From: Blautia sp.
GTDB lineage: Bacteria; Bacillota; Clostridia; Lachnospirales; Lachnospiraceae
Assembly (NCBI GenBank): GCA_021772055.1
Contig: JAETNR010000009.1
Location: 1-64,000 of the forward strand
Reading direction: 5' to 3'
Length of the DNA stretch: 64,000 bases
The translations under genes and the position numbers were made by a program. Positions 1 through 7,949 of this stretch are shown piece after piece. Position 1 is the first letter of the stretch. Every line of letters starts with the position of its first letter. The notes beneath the pieces are model-generated. The model was not told the origin of the DNA, ran no database searches, and was given only the letters and a program-made list of their open reading frames with translations.

Positions 1-188
1 TAGTATAACACACTATTACAAACAAGTACATACAAAAACGAAAAAATTGACAAAAAAAATACAGGCATTACAAGGCCTGCAAGGTATTTTTCTCTTATTC
101 AACTGTCAAACTCCCGCGCAAATCCTCCACCCAGAACTGCATCCGCCCCCACAACGCCAAATCCCCACACCCTAAATTTTTTCACACA
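1..188. other. Left-edge intergenic region with small hairpin
   Basis: No convincing coding sequence. A CAGGC/GCCTG inverted repeat (62-66 with 75-79, 8-nt loop) has an A8 run on its left. Read on the minus strand it is a short stem followed by T8, so it could be a weak terminator. An AGTATA at 2-7 (TATACT on the minus strand) could be the -10 of a divergent gene outside the window, but no good -35 goes with it. Confidence 0.3.
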
Positions 189-217
189 TTGACATCCCAC
201 CCCCAACTTATTATAAT
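189..217 (+). promoter_or_regulatory. Sigma-A promoter of rex
   Basis: TTGACA at 189-194, a 17-nt spacer and TATAAT at 212-217: a perfect consensus promoter about 55 nt ahead of the rex start. I see no TTGTGA-type Rex operator overlapping it, so autoregulation is not supported by eye. Confidence 0.85.
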
Positions 218-270
218 ATAAGAATATATGTCATAAGAATATATTGATGTATTGGGCAGGAGGAACAGCA

Positions 271-921
271 ATGGAGAAAGAAATATCACAGGCAGTCATA
301 CGCAGGATGCCTCGGTATTACAGGTATTTAGGGGAACTTCTGGACGATGGGGTAGAGCGGATTTCCTCCAACGAACTAAGCACAAGGATGCGTGTAACAG
401 CATCCCAGATCCGCCAGGACCTGAATAACTTCGGCGGTTTTGGACAGCAGGGATATGGATATAATGTAAAATATCTTTACACGGAGATCGGCAAAATTCT
501 CGGGCTGGATACGAAACATCCGATGATCATTTTGGGCGCAGGTAATCTTGGGCAGGCGCTTGCCAATTACGTGGACTTTGAGAAACGCGGATTTAAGCTG
601 GTTGGTATTTTTGACGTAAACCCTGTGTTGGAGGGAATCGCTGTCAGAGGAATCGAGATTCAGATGCTCAGTGAACTGCCTCTTTTTATGAAAGAAAATC
701 TGGTGGAAATTGCGGTGCTTACCCTGCCGAAGAATAAGGCAAGGGAGATGGCGGATATTCTGATTCAGAATGGAGTGAAGGCAATCTGGAATTTTGCCCA
801 TGTGGATCTGGATACACCGGATGATGTGATTGTGGAGAATGTTCACCTGTCCGAGAGCCTGATGACACTTTCCTATAATCTCAGTAAATACCGCCAGGAA
901 CATATTATTGACGAATCATAA
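271..921 (+). CDS. rex: Redox-sensing transcriptional repressor Rex
   Basis: A 216-residue cytoplasmic repressor that senses the NADH/NAD+ ratio and represses fermentation and redox genes when NADH is low. The N-terminal winged helix is visible (RMRVTASQIRQDLNNFGGFG), followed by a Rossmann dinucleotide-binding core (ILGAGNLGQAL) and a C-terminal domain-swap helix. The start at 271 is chosen because AGGAGG at 258-263 lies 7 nt upstream; the upstream TTG/ATG codons at 244/247 precede this site. It heads a block of metabolic genes but is separated from nnr by 145 nt. Length matches the family. The redox operon at 7.4 kb is a plausible target. Confidence 0.96.
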   Translation: MEKEISQAVIRRMPRYYRYLGELLDDGVERISSNELSTRMRVTASQIRQDLNNFGGFGQQGYGYNVKYLYTEIGKILGLDTKHPMIILGAGNLGQALANYVDFEKRGFKLVGIFDVNPVLEGIAVRGIEIQMLSELPLFMKENLVEIAVLTLPKNKAREMADILIQNGVKAIWNFAHVDLDTPDDVIVENVHLSESLMTLSYNLSKYRQEHIIDES

Positions 922-1066
922 CGATTCAGCAGGCAGTAGCTGTGAAGGTACTGAACAGTTACGAAGAATAAAGAAAGCAGGATGAGCTGTTACCGGCCGG
1001 AGAAGTTCAAAAGGGCAGGGTGGCGGCTTTTTCTTAAGTATTTTCTGAGCTTAAGTGAGGTAGCAT

Positions 1067-2611
1067 ATGAAAAAGATCGTAACCTGCAGCCGTATGAAGG
1101 AATTGGATGGAGCAGCCATAAATGAGAAAGGGATTCCGTCCTGTGTGCTGATGGAGCGGGCAGCCCTGAGATTAGTGGAAGAACTGCAAAAAGGCTTTCC
1201 TCTGGAAAAACAGAAAGAACATGTTTTAGTAGTATGCGGAAGCGGAAATAACGGAGGAGATGGGATCGCAGCAGCAAGGCTCCTTCACCTCCAGGGAGTC
1301 CACGCAGCCTATTATCTGGCTATGGATGCGGACCATATGACAGAAGAAACAAAACGGCAGTACCGGATCGCAGAAAATTATCAGGTGCCCCGGGTGCATA
1401 ACCCGGAATGGAATGAATATACTACTATAGTAGATGCCATATTTGGCGTTGGTCTTTCCCGCACTGTGGAGGGTAGGGTGAAGGAAATCATCCGCTGCAT
1501 GAATCAGGCAGATGCCTGGAAAGTGGCTGTGGACATTCCATCAGGGGTGGACGGTGACACAGGAAGGGAACTTGGCATTGCCTTTCGGGCAGATCTGACG
1601 GTGACCTTTGCATACCGAAAGCAAGGCCTTTGCTATTATCCCGGAAGAATGTATGCGGGGCGGGTGGTAACCGCGGATATCGGCATCTACGGGGCAGAAC
1701 AGGCAGATGACCGCACCTGTTATCTGGAATGGGCGGATCTGGGACTGCTGCCGGAACGTGTTCCATATGGAAACAAGGGAACCTTCGGCAAGGTTCTTGT
1801 GGTGGCCGGATCGGAAGGCATGTGCGGAGCAGCATTTCTCTGCGCTGCGGCAGCATTGGCTGGCGGAGCCGGTATGGTCAGGATCCAGACTGTGGAGGAA
1901 AATCGCATTCCTCTTTTGACCCTGCTGCCGGAGGCCATGGTCACCTGTGAATTTACGGAAGAGTCTAACCGGAAATGCCTGGACTGGTGTGATGTTCTTG
2001 TCATCGGACCCGGCCTTGGCATCTCCGGGCAAAGCCGGGGAAAAGCGGAATGGTTTTTACGCAATGCCGCAAAGGAATGTAAACCGGTGATCCTGGATGC
2101 GGATGGGCTGAATCTTCTGGCAATGCACCCTGAATGGAACTCCTGTCTGTCAGATCGTGTAACTGTCACCCCGCATCTGGGGGAAATGGGCAGACTATCA
2201 GGAAAAAGCATTGGACAGATTCAGCACCGTATCGGGCAGACCGCCCGGGAGTTTGCTCGGGAAACAGGTGCCGTATGCGTATTAAAAGATGCCTGTACCG
2301 TAGTTGCGGATAAGGATGGCAGAACCTATCTCAATCTTTCCGGAAATCCGGGTATGGCAACTGCAGGAAGCGGCGATGTTCTTTCCGGAGTGCTTGCGGC
2401 CATACAGTGCATGTATCTGGGAGAAGAATGTCCGGATCATGGGATGAGGGCGGCGCTTGGCGTTTATCTTCATGGGAAAAGCGGTGACCTGGCAGCAGAA
2501 GAAATCGGGACAAGAGGAATGACCGCAAGGGATATCATCCGCATGATTCCAAGGGTACTTCGCCGGATATCAGATGAGAAAGAAAACACAGGAAAAGGAG
2601 AAAAATTATGA
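1067..2611 (+). CDS. nnr: Bifunctional NAD(P)H-hydrate epimerase / ADP-dependent dehydratase
   Basis: A 514-residue two-domain repair enzyme. The N-terminal YjeF_N half (about 1-215) epimerises damaged NAD(P)HX, with the GSGNNGGDG loop near residue 58. The C-terminal ribokinase-like half (about 225-505) dehydrates the S-form using ADP, with NKGTFGKVLVVAGS and the GSGDVLSGVLAAI anion-hole motif. The ATG follows a GTGAGGT element. The last codons overlap alr by 4 nt (ATGA), so the two are co-translated. A cofactor-repair enzyme next to rex is a sensible grouping but not proof of shared control. Confidence 0.95.
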   Translation: MKKIVTCSRMKELDGAAINEKGIPSCVLMERAALRLVEELQKGFPLEKQKEHVLVVCGSGNNGGDGIAAARLLHLQGVHAAYYLAMDADHMTEETKRQYRIAENYQVPRVHNPEWNEYTTIVDAIFGVGLSRTVEGRVKEIIRCMNQADAWKVAVDIPSGVDGDTGRELGIAFRADLTVTFAYRKQGLCYYPGRMYAGRVVTADIGIYGAEQADDRTCYLEWADLGLLPERVPYGNKGTFGKVLVVAGSEGMCGAAFLCAAAALAGGAGMVRIQTVEENRIPLLTLLPEAMVTCEFTEESNRKCLDWCDVLVIGPGLGISGQSRGKAEWFLRNAAKECKPVILDADGLNLLAMHPEWNSCLSDRVTVTPHLGEMGRLSGKSIGQIQHRIGQTAREFARETGAVCVLKDACTVVADKDGRTYLNLSGNPGMATAGSGDVLSGVLAAIQCMYLGEECPDHGMRAALGVYLHGKSGDLAAEEIGTRGMTARDIIRMIPRVLRRISDEKENTGKGEKL

Positions 2612-3774
2612 AAAGATACAGCAGGGCAAAAGCTGTGATATCTCTGGATGCCATTGCCCATAATTTGATGGAAATGAAAAAGAATCTGAAAGAAGGAACG
2701 CAGATGATCGCAGTGATCAAGGCGGACGGTTACGGACACGGGGCGGAGGCCATTGCTCATCTGGTGGAAGAATATGACTATATTTGGGGATTTGCCGTTG
2801 CCACGGCAGAGGAGGCCATACAGCTGAAATGCGCAGGAATCAAAAAGCCGATCCTGATCCTGGGAATCGTCTTTGAGGAGTCTTATAGAGAATTGATCCA
2901 GGCAGATGTCCGTATTACAGTATGTACCCTGGAAATGGCTGAGGGATTATCCGAAGAAGCTCTTCGTCAGGGAAAAACTGTACATATTCACCTGGCTCTG
3001 GATACCGGCATGTCCAGGATCGGGTTCGCAGATACAAAGGAAAGCATAGAGGAGATTCAAAAAATCGCGCTGCTTCCAGGCCTGGAGATCGAGGGAATGT
3101 TTACCCACTTTGCAAGGGCAGATGAGTATGACCGGACACCGGCCATGGTACAGCTGGAACGTTATCTGGTATTTGCGGATATGCTCAAAGCTGTGGGAGT
3201 GGAAATTTCCGTACTGCATTGCTCCAACAGTGCAGGAATCATCCGTGTGCCGGAAGCAAATCTGAATGTTGTCCGTGCCGGAATTGCGATTTATGGAATT
3301 TACCCATCCAATGAAGTAGAGCGGGATATCATACGTCTTGAGCCCGCCATGGAGCTTTTTAGCCATATTACTTATGTGAAGGAGGTTGGGCCCGGAGCGG
3401 CAGTCAGCTATGGCGGTACATTCGTGACTGATCGGGTGACCCGGATCGCAACCATACCGGTAGGATATGCGGACGGCTATCCGAGAGCATTGTCCAATAA
3501 AGGCCGGGTTCTGATTCACGGGAAATCTGCCAGGATCCTGGGGAGGATCTGTATGGATCAGTTCATGGTGGATGTTACGAATATCCCGGAAGCATCGGCA
3601 GGGGATGAAGTGACACTGATTGGCCGGGATGGGGATGAAATGATCAGTATGGAAGAATTAGGGGATCTTTCGGGCCGTTTTTCCTATGAATTTGCCTGTG
3701 AGGTCAACAAGCGGGTTCCAAGGGTTTATAAAAAAGACGGCAAAGAGTTTGCCGAGCTGACATTCTGGAAATAG
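2608..3774 (+). CDS. alr: Alanine racemase
   Basis: A 388-residue PLP enzyme that interconverts L- and D-alanine for peptidoglycan. The PLP lysine is K38 in AVIKADGYGHG. The second-domain catalytic tyrosine lies in AVSYGGTF, followed by TIPVGYADGYPR. Domain order is the usual TIM barrel then beta-domain, at normal length. Its start overlaps the nnr stop by 4 nt. In Bacillus alr is followed by the ndoAI-ndoA toxin-antitoxin pair; here only the toxin-like gene follows. Confidence 0.97.
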   Translation: MKRYSRAKAVISLDAIAHNLMEMKKNLKEGTQMIAVIKADGYGHGAEAIAHLVEEYDYIWGFAVATAEEAIQLKCAGIKKPILILGIVFEESYRELIQADVRITVCTLEMAEGLSEEALRQGKTVHIHLALDTGMSRIGFADTKESIEEIQKIALLPGLEIEGMFTHFARADEYDRTPAMVQLERYLVFADMLKAVGVEISVLHCSNSAGIIRVPEANLNVVRAGIAIYGIYPSNEVERDIIRLEPAMELFSHITYVKEVGPGAAVSYGGTFVTDRVTRIATIPVGYADGYPRALSNKGRVLIHGKSARILGRICMDQFMVDVTNIPEASAGDEVTLIGRDGDEMISMEELGDLSGRFSYEFACEVNKRVPRVYKKDGKEFAELTFWK

Positions 3775-3895
3775 AATAAGGGTACGCCTGTTATAAAAAA
3801 GCACTACACACAATGCATGTATACTCAAGAAAAATCTGGAAATACTAATTCTAGAACACGGCAGAAGCCGGAAACAGAATCGGAGTGTGAATTGT

Positions 3896-4243
3896 GTGGT
3901 AATTAAAAGAGGGGATATTTTTTATGCAGATTTAAGACCTGTGGTGGGAAGCGAACAGGGCGGAATCCGTCCGGTGCTGATCATTCAGAATGATATTGGG
4001 AATAAGCACAGTCCTACAGTGATCTGTGCTGCCATTACATCCAAAATGAATAAGGCAAAGCTGCCCACACATATTGAAATTGATGCCCAGGCCTACGGAA
4101 TAGAGAAGGATTCCGTTATTTTGCTGGAGCAGCTTCGGACTATTGATAAAAGGCGTTTAAAGGACAAAGTGTGCCATCTGGATCAGGCGATGCTGGATCG
4201 GGTGAATCATGCGTTGGAAATCAGCCTGGAATTGTCTTTTTAA
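3896..4243 (+). CDS. MazF/EndoA (PemK-like) endoribonuclease
   Basis: A 115-residue SH3-barrel protein closely resembling Bacillus Endo[31 protein letters not shown], the [10 protein letters not shown] loop with the conserved Thr, and [13 protein letters not shown]. Such enzymes cut single-stranded mRNA at short motifs. GTG at 3896 is preferred, since GGAG at 3882-3885 sits 10 nt upstream; the GTG at 3887 is only 1 nt from it. The 121 nt between alr and this start hold no open frame long enough for an EndoAI-type antitoxin. The toxin fold and conserved residues look intact. Confidence 0.9.
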   Translation: MVIKRGDIFYADLRPVVGSEQGGIRPVLIIQNDIGNKHSPTVICAAITSKMNKAKLPTHIEIDAQAYGIEKDSVILLEQLRTIDKRRLKDKVCHLDQAMLDRVNHALEISLELSF

Positions 4244-4284
4244 AGACCAGGAAGGGCGAGATCGGCACTTTTTCTTCGCGGTTC

Positions 4285-4313
4285 TTGACGAATGTCCGGG
4301 AAAGTGCTATATT
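4285..4313 (+). promoter_or_regulatory. Promoter of CBS/CorC gene
   Basis: TTGACG at 4285-4290, a 17-nt spacer and TATATT at 4308-4313. GCACTTT (4265-4271) and AAAGTGC (4301-4307) form a 7-bp inverted repeat flanking the -35 and could be an operator, though this may be chance. Confidence 0.65.
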
Positions 4314-4364
4314 TTAGCAGTAATTAACTATGAGACTCATACTGGAGGATGAATTTTAGAGCAT

Positions 4365-5723
4365 ATGGAAGATGGCAGTAGTTTGCCCTTATGGGGCTGT
4401 CTGGTACTGTTCCTGCTGCTTGTACTGAATGGGATTTTTTATGGATTTTCAGCGGCAGTGAGGAATCTCAGTGAAAATGAAATACTTAAGCAGGCAATGG
4501 ACGGAAACAAGAAGGCGGTTTTGCTGAAAAAGCTGATGGACCGTCCTGTACAGTATGTAAATGCAATTCCGCTGATCGTGACTGCATCTGGAATTTCCAT
4601 TGGAGCATTTCTGGTTCCGTGGGTAATCCGGTTATCCCGTTACTACATAGATCATTTGCCGGCGCTTGTTCTGGTGCTGTTCTTTTGTGTACTGGTGCTG
4701 GCTGCTTTTGGAATCCTTACTTTTCGGAGAATCGGAACATACTGTCCGGAAAAATTTGCATTCCGGTATGTAGGGCTGGTTTATTCCATCGTTTCGCTTT
4801 TGTATCCGCTGACTATGTTTATTACCTGGATTGCCAAGCTTACTGCAGTTCCTTTCGGTGTAGAGATGAATCAGACCGAGGATGCCGTAACAGAAGAGGA
4901 GATCATTTCCATAGTGGATGAGGCTCATGAGCAGGGGGTCATTGAAGAAAATGAAGCGGAAATGATCCAGAATATTATTTCTTTTAACGAGACGGCGGCA
5001 AAAGACATCATGACCCACCGCAAAAATGTGGTTGCCTTCTGCGAAGATATTCTTCTGAAGGAAATGGTGGAGCAGATGATGGAAGAGGGAATTTCCAGAT
5101 ATCCTGTCTACGGGGAGGATATGAATGACATTAAAGGAATTGTCCATTACAAAGACGCCATGAAGTTTATGACGAAAAATCCCTGGGCCAGGTTTACGCC
5201 TCTAAAGGAACTTCCGGGGCTGATCCGTACGGCTGCTTTTATTCCGGAAACAAGAGGAATCGGAGATCTTTTAAAGTCCATGCAGAGCAAAAAGCTTCAT
5301 ATGGCCGTTGTAGTGGATGAGTACGGGCAGACCGAAGGAATTGTTTCTATGGAAGACATTGTGGAAGAAATTGTAGGCGAGATCATGGATGAATATGATG
5401 ACGAAGAAATTTCTATCCGTACCCAGAAGGATAACAGCGTGATCATCGACGGTCTGACGTACCTGGAGGATGTGGAAGAGGAACTTAAGATTGATTTCGG
5501 GGATCTGGATTTTGAGACTCTGAACGGATATCTGACCTCTCTTCTGGGACACATTCCTGTGGAGAAGGATTTGGACAAAGAAATCGTTGCGAACGGTTAC
5601 CGCTTTAAAATTTTGTCATTGGGCAATAAGACCATTGACAAAGTAAGGGCCGAAAAAATAAATGATAAAGAACCAAAAGGAGAAAGAGAAGTATGTCAGG
5701 ACATTCAAAATTTGCGAACATAA
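4365..5723 (+). CDS. HlyC/CorC family CBS-domain membrane protein
   Basis: A 452-residue membrane protein: a DUF21-type domain with hydrophobic segments (about 8-160), a CBS pair (about 205-330, including [12 protein letters not shown] and [20 protein letters not shown]), and a C-terminal CorC/HlyC domain (about 345-430). The family is linked to Mg2+/Co2+ efflux and is often mislabelled hemolysin. The GGAGG at 4344-4348 is 16 nt from the ATG, longer than normal; an ATT codon at 4353 would be better spaced, so the start is uncertain. It overlaps yebC by 31 nt. Confidence 0.88.
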   Translation: MEDGSSLPLWGCLVLFLLLVLNGIFYGFSAAVRNLSENEILKQAMDGNKKAVLLKKLMDRPVQYVNAIPLIVTASGISIGAFLVPWVIRLSRYYIDHLPALVLVLFFCVLVLAAFGILTFRRIGTYCPEKFAFRYVGLVYSIVSLLYPLTMFITWIAKLTAVPFGVEMNQTEDAVTEEEIISIVDEAHEQGVIEENEAEMIQNIISFNETAAKDIMTHRKNVVAFCEDILLKEMVEQMMEEGISRYPVYGEDMNDIKGIVHYKDAMKFMTKNPWARFTPLKELPGLIRTAAFIPETRGIGDLLKSMQSKKLHMAVVVDEYGQTEGIVSMEDIVEEIVGEIMDEYDDEEISIRTQKDNSVIIDGLTYLEDVEEELKIDFGDLDFETLNGYLTSLLGHIPVEKDLDKEIVANGYRFKILSLGNKTIDKVRAEKINDKEPKGEREVCQDIQNLRT

Positions 5724-6421
5724 AGCATAAGAAAGAGAAAAACGATGCCAAAAAAGGAAAGATCTTTACTGTCATCGGCCGTGAGATCGTAATGGCTGTC
5801 AAAGCCGGAGGACCGGATCCCAATAACAACAGCAAGCTTCGTGATGTCATTGCAAAAGCAAAAGCAAACAATATGCCTAACGATACCATTGACCGTGGAA
5901 TCAAGAAGGCAGCAGGCGCCGACTCTGCGGATGCATACGAAAGAGCTACCTACGAAGGATATGGTCCCAACGGTGTTGCCATTATCGTAGAAACACTGAC
6001 AGACAATAAAAACCGTACTGCGAGCAATGTGAGAAATGCTTTTACCAAAGGTTACGGAAATATCGGAACACAGGGCTGTGTATCCTTTATGTTTGATCAG
6101 AAGGGGCAGATCATCATTGACAAAGAAGAATGCGAGATGGATGCAGATGAACTGATGATGATCGCACTGGATGCAGGTGCGGAGGATTTTTCCGAGGAGG
6201 AGGATTCCTATGAGGTAATCACTGCTCCGGATGATTTCAGTGCAGTTCGTGAAGCGCTGGAAGCAGCAGGTGTGCCTATGCTGGAAGCACAGGTTGCCAT
6301 GGTTCCCCAGACCTATGTGGAGCTCACAGACGAAAAGGATATTAAGAATATTCAGAAGACCCTTGATCTTCTGGATGAAGATGATGATGTTACGGATGTG
6401 TGGCATAACTGGGACGAGTAA
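5693..6421 (+). CDS. YebC/PmpR family regulatory protein
   Basis: A 242-residue YebC family protein starting [18 protein letters not shown], with the family signature GRTASNVR-like stretch ([13 protein letters not shown]) near residue 105. Members act as transcriptional regulators or, as reported more recently, as ribosome-associated factors that help polyproline synthesis; sequence alone does not decide. Its start lies inside the end of the CBS gene, with GGAGAAAGAGAAG upstream, so the two are translationally coupled. Confidence 0.93.
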   Translation: MSGHSKFANIKHKKEKNDAKKGKIFTVIGREIVMAVKAGGPDPNNNSKLRDVIAKAKANNMPNDTIDRGIKKAAGADSADAYERATYEGYGPNGVAIIVETLTDNKNRTASNVRNAFTKGYGNIGTQGCVSFMFDQKGQIIIDKEECEMDADELMMIALDAGAEDFSEEEDSYEVITAPDDFSAVREALEAAGVPMLEAQVAMVPQTYVELTDEKDIKNIQKTLDLLDEDDDVTDVWHNWDE

Positions 6422-6425
6422 GGGC

Positions 6426-6474
6426 TTGAGGGGGGAACAGCTCATAGTTGCGAAGCCCGCAGTTCCCCCCTCAA
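6426..6474. repeat. 13-bp perfect inverted repeat after yebC
   Basis: TTGAGGGGGGAAC (6426-6438) pairs perfectly with GTTCCCCCCTCAA (6462-6474) across a 23-nt loop. It starts 4 nt after the yebC stop. No U-tract follows, so it is not a standard intrinsic terminator. It may stabilise the 3' end of the transcript or be a remnant of a small repeat. Confidence 0.7.
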
Positions 6475-6587
6475 ACTCCCCTCTTCTTGGGCACGCCTGT
6501 GTTCGCGAAGAGTTTTGGGAAAATGGGATAGAAAATAGAATAATTGTGCATAATACCTTCAGGATTATTTCTTGGAGGTGTTTTTTT

Positions 6588-7301
6588 ATGTCGGAAGAGC
6601 TGGAAAAGGAAAAGGAACAGAACGAGCAGATTAGAGAGATGGGGCAGGTGATGCTGGAGGGGAATGCTAAGAAGCATAGAGTGGAGCTTTTGACGATTAT
6701 AGGGGAAGTGGAGGGGCATGAATCGGCGCCTTCTCAGAGTAAGACTACGAAATATGAGCATGTGCTTCCGAAGCTGGCGCTTATTGAGGATGATGAAAAT
6801 GTGGATGGGCTTTTGATACTTTTGAATACAGTGGGGGGAGATGTGGAGGCGGGGCTTGCTATTGCGGAAATGATTGCTTCCTTAAGTGTACCTACCGTTT
6901 CGCTGGTGCTTGGCGGGGGACATTCTATTGGGGTTCCCATGGCGGTTTCGGCGGATTATTCTTTTGTGGTTCCTAGTGCAACTATGGTGATTCATCCGGT
7001 ACGCTCCAGCGGGATGTTTATCGGGGTGGCGCAGACTTACCGGAATATGGAGAAAATACAGGATCGTATTACTACTTTTATTTCCAATCATTCTAGGATC
7101 AGCCAGAAACGACTGGAAGAGCTGATGCTGGATACCACCCAGCTTGTGAAAGATGTGGGAACCATGCTGGAGGGGAAGGAAGCTGTGGAGGAAGGCCTGA
7201 TCGATGCAGTGGGAGGTATGAAAGAAGCTCTGGCCAAACTTTATGAGCTGGTGGAGGATCAGAAGCATCAGAATATGCTTAAAAAATCTCTGGATTTATA
7301 G
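6588..7301 (+). CDS. ClpP-like serine protease (TepA family)
   Basis: A 237-residue ClpP-fold protein. The nucleophile loop is LGGGHSIGVPMA, the histidine is in MVIHPVRSSG, and the substrate strand is LLNTVGGDVEAGLAIAE; these match Bacillus TepA more than housekeeping ClpP. ATG 6588 has GGAGG at 6574-6578, 9 nt away; the frame stays open far upstream but only as overlap with yebC. Members are thought to degrade small or secreted peptides; the substrate is unknown. Glycine codons here are mostly GGG, unlike the GGT/GGC/GGA of the operon downstream. Confidence 0.85.
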   Translation: MSEELEKEKEQNEQIREMGQVMLEGNAKKHRVELLTIIGEVEGHESAPSQSKTTKYEHVLPKLALIEDDENVDGLLILLNTVGGDVEAGLAIAEMIASLSVPTVSLVLGGGHSIGVPMAVSADYSFVVPSATMVIHPVRSSGMFIGVAQTYRNMEKIQDRITTFISNHSRISQKRLEELMLDTTQLVKDVGTMLEGKEAVEEGLIDAVGGMKEALAKLYELVEDQKHQNMLKKSLDL

Positions 7302-7344
7302 AAAAAATAGTAAAAAATATAGCAAAAAAAATGTACTTTTTCCT

Positions 7345-7372
7345 TTGATTGTCTGCTCTTTTGTGCTATAAT
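7345..7372 (+). promoter_or_regulatory. Promoter of the NuoE/NuoF/GltD-NuoG operon
   Basis: TTGATT at 7345-7350, a 16-nt spacer and TATAAT at 7367-7372, about 54 nt before the first start codon. It lies in an A/T-rich intergenic region with no other strong candidate. Confidence 0.75.
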
Positions 7373-7378
7373 GCAAAA
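7361..7378. promoter_or_regulatory. Possible Rex operator over the -10 box
   Basis: TTGTG (7361-7365), 8 central bases and CAAAA (7374-7378) have the 18-bp spacing of a Rex site (TTGTG-N8-CACAA), with one mismatch in the right half. It covers the TATAAT. A Rex gene is 6.4 kb upstream and the operon is a redox complex. This is inference from one imperfect site. Confidence 0.4.
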
Positions 7379-7425
7379 GAATGAATATTTATGTTTAAAA
7401 TTATCTACACAGGAGGGACAATCAT

Positions 7426-7938
7426 ATGGGAAATATGTGTGAATGTCAGAACGGCGGAAACGCGGATTTCGCTGAGCTGGCTCCGGTACTGGAAAAATAT
7501 GCAAAGGTACCAGGAAGCCTGATCACCATTCTTCAGCAGACACAGGATATTTACGGTTATCTCTCTCTGGATGCGATCAACTACATTGCAGAGAGAACCG
7601 GAATTATGCCTGCGAAAATTTACGGTGTAGCTACATTCTATGCACAGTTCCGTTTACAGCCTATCGGCAAATACCTTATCATGCTTTGTAAAGGTACTGC
7701 CTGCCATGTAAATGGTTCTGACATGATCGAAGAAGCTGTTTGCGAACATCTTGGAATCAAAGACGGAGAGACTACAGAGGACGGATTATTTACGCTGAAC
7801 AATGTAGCCTGTCTCGGATGCTGTTCTCTGGCACCGGTAATGATGGTAAAGACCACAGACGGTGAAGAAACATTCGGGAACCTGACCAAATCTTCCGTTA
7901 AGAAGATTCTCGATGATTACAAAGCAAAGAATGCATAG
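7426..7938 (+). CDS. NuoE-like [2Fe-2S] subunit of a flavin oxidoreductase complex
   Basis: A 170-residue thioredoxin-fold subunit. The four [2Fe-2S] cysteines are visible in MLCKGTACHVNG (near 85-90) and NNVACLGCCSLAP (near 126-131). Such subunits (NuoE, HydC, HndA) relay electrons next to the FMN-bearing NuoF partner. It begins after AGGAGGG and is followed 11 nt later by the NuoF gene. The initial MCECQNGG stretch is a short extension with two extra cysteines. Product of the first gene of a three-gene operon. Confidence 0.93.
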   Translation: MGNMCECQNGGNADFAELAPVLEKYAKVPGSLITILQQTQDIYGYLSLDAINYIAERTGIMPAKIYGVATFYAQFRLQPIGKYLIMLCKGTACHVNGSDMIEEAVCEHLGIKDGETTEDGLFTLNNVACLGCCSLAPVMMVKTTDGEETFGNLTKSSVKKILDDYKAKNA

Positions 7939-7949
7939 GAGGTAAAAAT

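Noticed and set aside
244-270. Longer Rex start at TTG 244 / ATG 247
   Set aside because: AGGAGG at 258-263 lies downstream of those codons and is well placed only for ATG 271.
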